Of a DNA stretch of 64,000 bases, positions 60,557 through 64,000 are shown piece by piece. A model generated the notes under the pieces. The model did no database searches. It saw nothing but the letters and a program-made list of their open reading frames with translations, and had not been told where the DNA came from. Source of the DNA: DATBLE01 sp963841405 (GTDB lineage Bacteria > Actinomycetota > Thermoleophilia > Gaiellales > Gaiellaceae); assembly GCA_963841405.1 (NCBI GenBank), contig CAWJCM010000001.1, positions 186,001 through 250,000 of the forward strand, given 5' to 3'. The position numbers were made by a program, and so were the translations under genes. Numbering within the stretch: position 1 is the first letter of the stretch; each line of letters begins with the position of its first letter.

Positions 60557-61985
60557 GTCTGAGCGGACTGTTCAACTGATGGTATAGTCGAGTCCGCATA
60601 GTGCTCTTGCGCGACGAGATCAAAATCGGCGCGAGTGGCGGTCCGATAGTCCTCGGTTGCGCCAGCAAGTACAGCTTCAAATGCTGCAACAACAGTTGTA
60701 TCGAATTGTCCTTCAATTCCCTGTGCGAGGCGGATTCGCGCAACACGGCTGAGCATTGCATCGCGATAGGGACGATCAGAAGTCATCGCGTTGTAAGCAT
60801 CCGCCACCGCGATGATCTGCGAAATCAACGGGATCTCGATTGCCCTCCTATGCCATCAGGATATCCCATTCCATCAATGCGCTCGTGATGGTGTCGCACG
60901 ATCGTCGCGATCTCTGCATAGTCCTCCACATTTGCCGAGAATCCGTTCTCCGATCGCGGAATGCTCTTGCATTTGCCTACGCTCTTCAAGCGTTAATGCT
61001 CCTGGTTTCTCAAGAAGGCCAGGTGGCAGACCAATCTTGCCGATGTCGTGGACAAGACCACAGAGGTGGACGAGCTGCTGCTGACCGCCGTGAAGGTTCA
61101 AACGCTCTGCGATGTCACGTGCATAGATCGCTACAGCAGCAGAATGGCCAGCGGTGTAACGATCTCTTGCATCAAGCGTTGCTACAAGAGCTGTCGCAAA
61201 GGAGAGGTTCGCCCGCGCGAGCCGAGTATTCGCAATCAATGAGACGCTCGCCAAGTTCGCTCTCCTGACGATACAGACCGAAGAGACGCTGCGCTGCCAA
61301 AGCAGGAGCAAGGAAGAGCGGCAATGTGAAGGGGGAAACATCCTCATAGGCGAACGCAAGCATCGCCACAAGCGGCGCATACAGTGGAACCGCAAGTAGA
61401 ACCAATGGCGCGTGTGCTCGAAGAAACTCGCCGGGGTTTCCTGTATTCCGACCGCGAGCGTTGCCAGAGCGAAAACACATCAAGAATCTGGGAAACCACC
61501 GCGCCAACAGTCGTGGCGATGATTACTGAGGCGGCGTGGGTCGTTGCGAGGTCGGCCGCCCAGGCCGCGGTAAGACCAGTCATTGCGCCCGTAAGTGCAC
61601 GCGTGGCTGTGTACGTTGACCCACTTCAGGTGGAGGGGGCTGCCCGCCTGAGATCGCGCGCCTACAGGCAAGGCTCCGAACATCGAGGCTGAGGCGACCA
61701 CCATCGCAGCCAATGGGCCGAGCACAATCGCGGCGAACAAAGTCGGAAAGAGAGAGATCGACTCCTCCATGTAGCGGTTAAGCCTGAACTCTGCCGTCGC
61801 TCTGCGACCGCGGCCGCTATGCGCAAGGATGGCGACGACCCGACATTCCCCAGCGTGTAGCCAGCGAGCGCCAGAGATGAAGCCACTGCTATCAGCGACG
61901 GCTGCGACGTGACGATAAGCCCAGACGAATGGGCGTCAGTAGCGACGCCTGTGCGCGCCGAGCAGCGGCCTGACGCGAGACTTGC
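60517..61985 (-). pseudogene. decayed HD-GYP domain phosphodiesterase
   Basis: Read right to left, pieces of one membrane HD-GYP protein appear in changing frames: LIAVASSLALAGYTLGN, SISLFPTLFAAIVLGPLAAM, GLTAAWAADLATTHAASV, APLVLLAVPLYAPLVAMLAF, then ATLDARDRYTAGHSAAVAIY, LCGLVHDIGKIGLPPGLLEK, HHHERIDGMGYPDGIGG, and IPLISQIIAVADAYNAMTSD to the stop. Frame changes lie near 61900, 61795, 61600, 61460, 61240, 60928 and 60840. The HD and GYP motifs are both there, so the ancestor would have hydrolysed cyclic di-GMP. The stretch is AT-richer than the rest (30 of 60 G+C at 61141-61200), as expected for unselected drift. Confidence 0.85.
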
Positions 61986-62048
61986 CTCCATCCCTCATAC
62001 GGGGTATAACCCAGGGTGCCGTTAGTCCCTCTATCGAGGAGTTTTCTC

Positions 62049-62120
62049 ATGACGAAGATTGTCGGTGCGGTCCTGCGCACGACCGGTGGCCTCACTGCGT
62101 GGGGCCTTACCGCCTGGTAG
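62049..62120 (+). CDS. candidate 23-residue peptide gene
   Basis: ATG at 62049 is preceded by GAGGAG seven bases upstream, one of the best Shine-Dalgarno sites in this region, and reads 23 codons to TAG. The peptide is hydrophobic and slightly basic (MTKIVGAVLRTTGG, ending LTAWGLTAW). It could be a small membrane peptide, a signal, or a leader. It sits between the HD-GYP remnant and a LuxR regulator. The ORF is too short to prove; conservation would decide. Confidence 0.4.
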   Translation: MTKIVGAVLRTTGGLTAWGLTAW

Positions 62121-62159
62121 TCTCCTTCGTAGCTTCCGTTTCCTCCAGCCCTGGAGCCT

Positions 62160-62172
62160 CCCCCTTTGGGGG
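62160..62172. terminator. short C5-TTT-G5 hairpin
   Basis: Five C (62160-62164) pair with five G (62168-62172) around TTT. It lies 40 bases after the peptide gene stop and 30 bases after the end of the convergent LuxR gene. No T-run follows; a weak terminator at best. Confidence 0.35.
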
Positions 62173-62194
62173 GATATCCACAGGCTGGTGGAAT

Positions 62195-62208
62195 ACCTAG
62201 GCCTAGGT
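62195..62208. repeat. perfect 14-base palindrome at the LuxR stop codon
   Basis: ACCTAGGCCTAGGT is fully self-complementary and includes the TAG stop codon of the - strand LuxR gene. It may be chance, a protein site, or part of a transcript end. No loop is possible without breaking central pairs. Confidence 0.4.
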
Positions 62209-62532
62209 CAGGAGCCCACGTCGGAAGCCAACGGCGACCGCGTGGGCTCTGGACCGCGCCTGCAGCTTCGCCAGCAGGTGCCGGACGTGAGACTTGACCG
62301 TCTCCTCCGACAGGAACAGCAAGCGGCCGATCTCCCGGTTGACAAGGCCCTCCGAGATCAGTTGGAGGACTTCGATCTCCCGCTGTGTCGGCTCCTGCTC
62401 AAGCTCCTTGAGCGGCGGCTGGAACGGAATCACCTCGCCGTTGCCGGCCGTCCGCCTCGCCGCAGCCTGGTCGAAGCGGCGCGCGTGATCCAGGTAACGG
62501 TTGAGAATCGCTTTGCGTTCGGCGGCATCCAT
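62203..62532 (-). CDS. LuxR-type helix-turn-helix response protein
   Basis: A 109-residue protein. The N-terminal 50 residues (MDAAERKAILNRYLDHARRF, then NGEVIPFQPPLKELE) are followed by a LuxR HTH: PTQREIEVLQLISEGLVNRE, LSEETVKSHVRHLLAKLQAR. There is no receiver domain, so it is not a classic response regulator. The ATG at 62532 gives MDAAERKA, a natural start. It lies 306 bases downstream of a histidine kinase in the same direction, and may be controlled by another route. Confidence 0.85.
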   Translation of the reverse strand: MDAAERKAILNRYLDHARRFDQAAARRTAGNGEVIPFQPPLKELEQEPTQREIEVLQLISEGLVNREIGRLLFLSEETVKSHVRHLLAKLQARSRAHAVAVGFRRGLLT

Positions 62533-62838
62533 GGGTACGACATGCGTATCGGCCGTCTGCGCCTGCGTCTTTAGCCCGCGACGAACCCGTTCGGGGGAAG
62601 GCTCCGGAGTCGCGCGCAAAGTCCCCTGACCGAACCGATCGCGCGGTCTCGCGGCTCGACCGTGCCGTCCACGTCGGAGTTTTCCGTCGACTCTGCGGGC
62701 GCGGCCGTCGACCGGGGCGTGCGCAAGTCTCGCGACGTGGTCGGTCGGGTCGCGACGCCGGCACGATCCTCAGCCCGAACTCGCCCCCTTGGCCGCGGCA
62801 AACGCGCATCATGGGTAGCCCATGCCGCCGGCCGGATT
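62533..62838 (-). promoter_or_regulatory. 306-base gap between histidine kinase and LuxR gene, with a CATGGG-TAG-CCCATG dyad
   Basis: No convincing gene is found here. A perfect 6+6 dyad with a 3-base centre lies at 62810-62824. CATGGGTA occurs again at the LuxR start (62530-62537). The dyad could bind the LuxR protein and provide autoregulation. No clear -10 box or Shine-Dalgarno was found before 62532. Confidence 0.3.
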
Positions 62839-64000
62839 CTACGCCGCCTGGTTGTTCTCGGACGGCCGGGGCAGCTCGAACCAGAAGGTCGAGCCCTGGC
62901 TCTCGACGCTCGAGAAGCCGATCCGGCCGCCGTGCGCCTCGACGATCTCGCGTGACACCGCCAGCCCGAGTCCCACGCCCGGGATGCCGCTTGCCCGGGC
63001 CTCTCCACGGAAGAACTTCGAGAACACACGGGACTGGTGCTCCGTCGGGATCCCGAGTCCCTGGTCCTCGACGTAGACGCGGACGACATTCCCCTCACGC
63101 CTGCCGCTCACCCTCACGGTGCCTCCCTCGGGCGAGTACTTGACGGCGTTCGCGACCAGGTTCACGACCACCTGCTCCAGCCGGTGCTCGTCGCCGATCA
63201 CCGGCAAACCTTCCTCCGGGACGTCGACGACGAGCTTGTGGTCGCCCGCACCGTCCGCCGCGACCTGGACCTCCCGCCGCAGCATCGAGGCGAGATCGAC
63301 GGGCTCGGACTCGAGCTCCATGCGCCCGCCGACTTCCTCGGCCGAGAGGAACCCCTCGACCAGCCCGACGAGCCGCTGGCCCTGGTCATGGATGATCTCG
63401 ACGTAACGGCGGATCGCGTCGCGGCTCATGTCGCGGCGCAGGATCAGGCTCGTGTAGCCGAGGATGCTCGCCAGCGGGTTCCGCAGCTCGTGCGAAACGA
63501 TCGTGATCAGCTCCGACTTGGCCCGCTCGCTCTCTCGCAGCTGCTCGTTCTGCCGCTCGAGGTTGCGCCTGCCCTGCTCGACGGAGCCGGCCATCGAGTT
63601 GAAGGCGGTGGTCAGCTCCTGGATCTCGGCCGGCCCGTCGGGCGGGATGCGGATCGAGAAGTCGCCGGCGGCGATCTTGGCGGCGCCGCTCGCGACGTCG
63701 CGCACCGGGTGGGCGACCGAACGGATCAGGTAACCGAGGACGAGCAGCAGCACGACGCACGAGGCGCCGAGCGCGACGACGCCGATCAGCACCGCCTGGT
63801 TCGACCGGCTGCGCGCATGCGAGGCGTGCGCGGAGGCGAGGCGGTCCTCACGGGCAAGCAGAGCCGCGAGCCCCCGCCGGATCCCGCCGATGCGCGTCAG
63901 TCCTTCCGTCGAGACCACCGGCTGCTGGGCAGCGGCGGGGCTCTCGATCGCGATCGCGATGATCGGCTCGCCGTAGTCCTGGACGTAGGAGTTGATCCGC
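62839..64000 (-). CDS. sensor histidine kinase (N-terminus beyond window)
   Basis: 387 residues are visible; the N-terminal sensor part continues past the right edge. A membrane helix (QAVLIGVVALGASCVVLLLV) is followed by HAMP (YLIRSVAHPVRDVASGAAKI), then HisKA with the phosphorylated His in LITIVSHELRNPLASILGY, and HATPase_c with N-box VVVNLVANAVKYSPEGG, G1 VEDQGLGIP, and G2 IPGVGLGLAVS. All motifs look intact. No receiver-domain regulator is visible beside it. The extracytoplasmic part (INSYVQDYGEPIIAIAI) is CHASE3-like in style. A short soluble C-terminal tail ends SENNQAA. Confidence 0.9.
   Translation of the reverse strand, partial: RINSYVQDYGEPIIAIAIESPAAAQQPVVSTEGLTRIGGIRRGLAALLAREDRLASAHASHARSRSNQAVLIGVVALGASCVVLLLVLGYLIRSVAHPVRDVASGAAKIAAGDFSIRIPPDGPAEIQELTTAFNSMAGSVEQGRRNLERQNEQLRESERAKSELITIVSHELRNPLASILGYTSLILRRDMSRDAIRRYVEIIHDQGQRLVGLVEGFLSAEEVGGRMELESEPVDLASMLRREVQVAADGAGDHKLVVDVPEEGLPVIGDEHRLEQVVVNLVANAVKYSPEGGTVRVSGRREGNVVRVYVEDQGLGIPTEHQSRVFSKFFRGEARASGIPGVGLGLAVSREIVEAHGGRIGFSSVESQGSTFWFELPRPSENNQAA

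Noticed and set aside
62571..63098. Leftward open frame overlapping the 3' end of the histidine kinase
   Set aside because: It is out of frame with the kinase, Arg/Ser-rich, and explained by GC-driven frame openness.
63945..63968. GCGATCGC-type repeat resembling the cyanobacterial HIP1 element
   Set aside because: Single local run encoding alternating Ile/Ala in the kinase; no excess of the octamer elsewhere in the window was noticed.
57675..64000. The regulator-rich end as a mobile island with integrase or att sites
   Set aside because: No integrase, transposase, direct-repeat ends or tRNA were seen; composition alone is not enough to call an element.

Overview
The window looks like chromosomal DNA of a high-GC actinobacterium, most likely from the deep-branching Thermoleophilia (Gaiellales/Solirubrobacterales type). 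Sample 60-base lines support the base composition (43 of 60 G+C at 52321-52380). Start codons are often GTG or TTG, genes are packed with 4-base stop/start overlaps, and several small protein families are of a kind I associate with that class. The class assignment is inference. I see no rRNA, tRNA, CRISPR array, insertion sequence or phage genes.

Layout. 1-4.5 kb: a cut-off secreted vanadium-haloperoxidase-like gene, a small frameshifted gene, a large LuxR/AAA regulator split by a frameshift, and a Phd/VapC-type toxin-antitoxin pair. 4.5-13 kb: fabI and a divergent short-chain dehydrogenase, then a leftward housekeeping run (HAD phosphatase, acpS, nnr, alr, CCA-adding enzyme, methyltransferase, M29 aminopeptidase) and an ArfB-like rescue factor. 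13-18.8 kb: a secreted glycoside hydrolase and the rplM-rpsI-glmM-glmS block. 19-24 kb: nitroreductase, phospholipase-D-like protein, guaA and guaB. 24-34.5 kb: a sugar kinase, D-Ala-D-Ala carboxypeptidase, LysM protein, pyrF, HU, pyrE, a roadblock-like protein, a YihY membrane protein, then murI-rph-mgtC-rdgB.

34.5-48.8 kb: a WYL regulator with a clear operator facing a DUF1579-like gene, then a long leftward series carrying three lower tyrosine-degradation enzymes (hpd, hmgA, fumarylacetoacetase family) interleaved with BioY, a cation-efflux protein with a triplicated tail, an FAD oxidase, AlkA, GNAT, GST, hydrolase and rhodanese genes. 48.8-57.6 kb: an uncharacterised cluster with a coiled-coil protein, xseA-xseB, a cyclic-nucleotide-binding protein, glycerate kinase, a flippase-like protein, a glycosyltransferase and an adenosine-deaminase-like enzyme.

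57.6-64 kb is the most accessory-looking part: two LuxR-type proteins, a MalT-like regulator whose second half becomes AT-richer, a decayed HD-GYP phosphodiesterase pseudogene with at least six frame changes, a candidate 23-residue peptide gene with a strong Shine-Dalgarno, and a LuxR regulator next to a histidine kinase that runs off the right edge.

Genome-wide habits visible here: many genes have a TANNNT -10 box 5-9 bases before the start codon and no Shine-Dalgarno (leaderless expression); some -10 boxes overlap divergently or reuse the upstream stop codon; three genes appear to start at CTG within CTGA overlaps; and a family of GGGACAG-containing palindromes sits between genes. I did not find a convincing new multi-gene defence or biosynthetic system; the best leads are these expression signals, the peptide gene and its neighbours.
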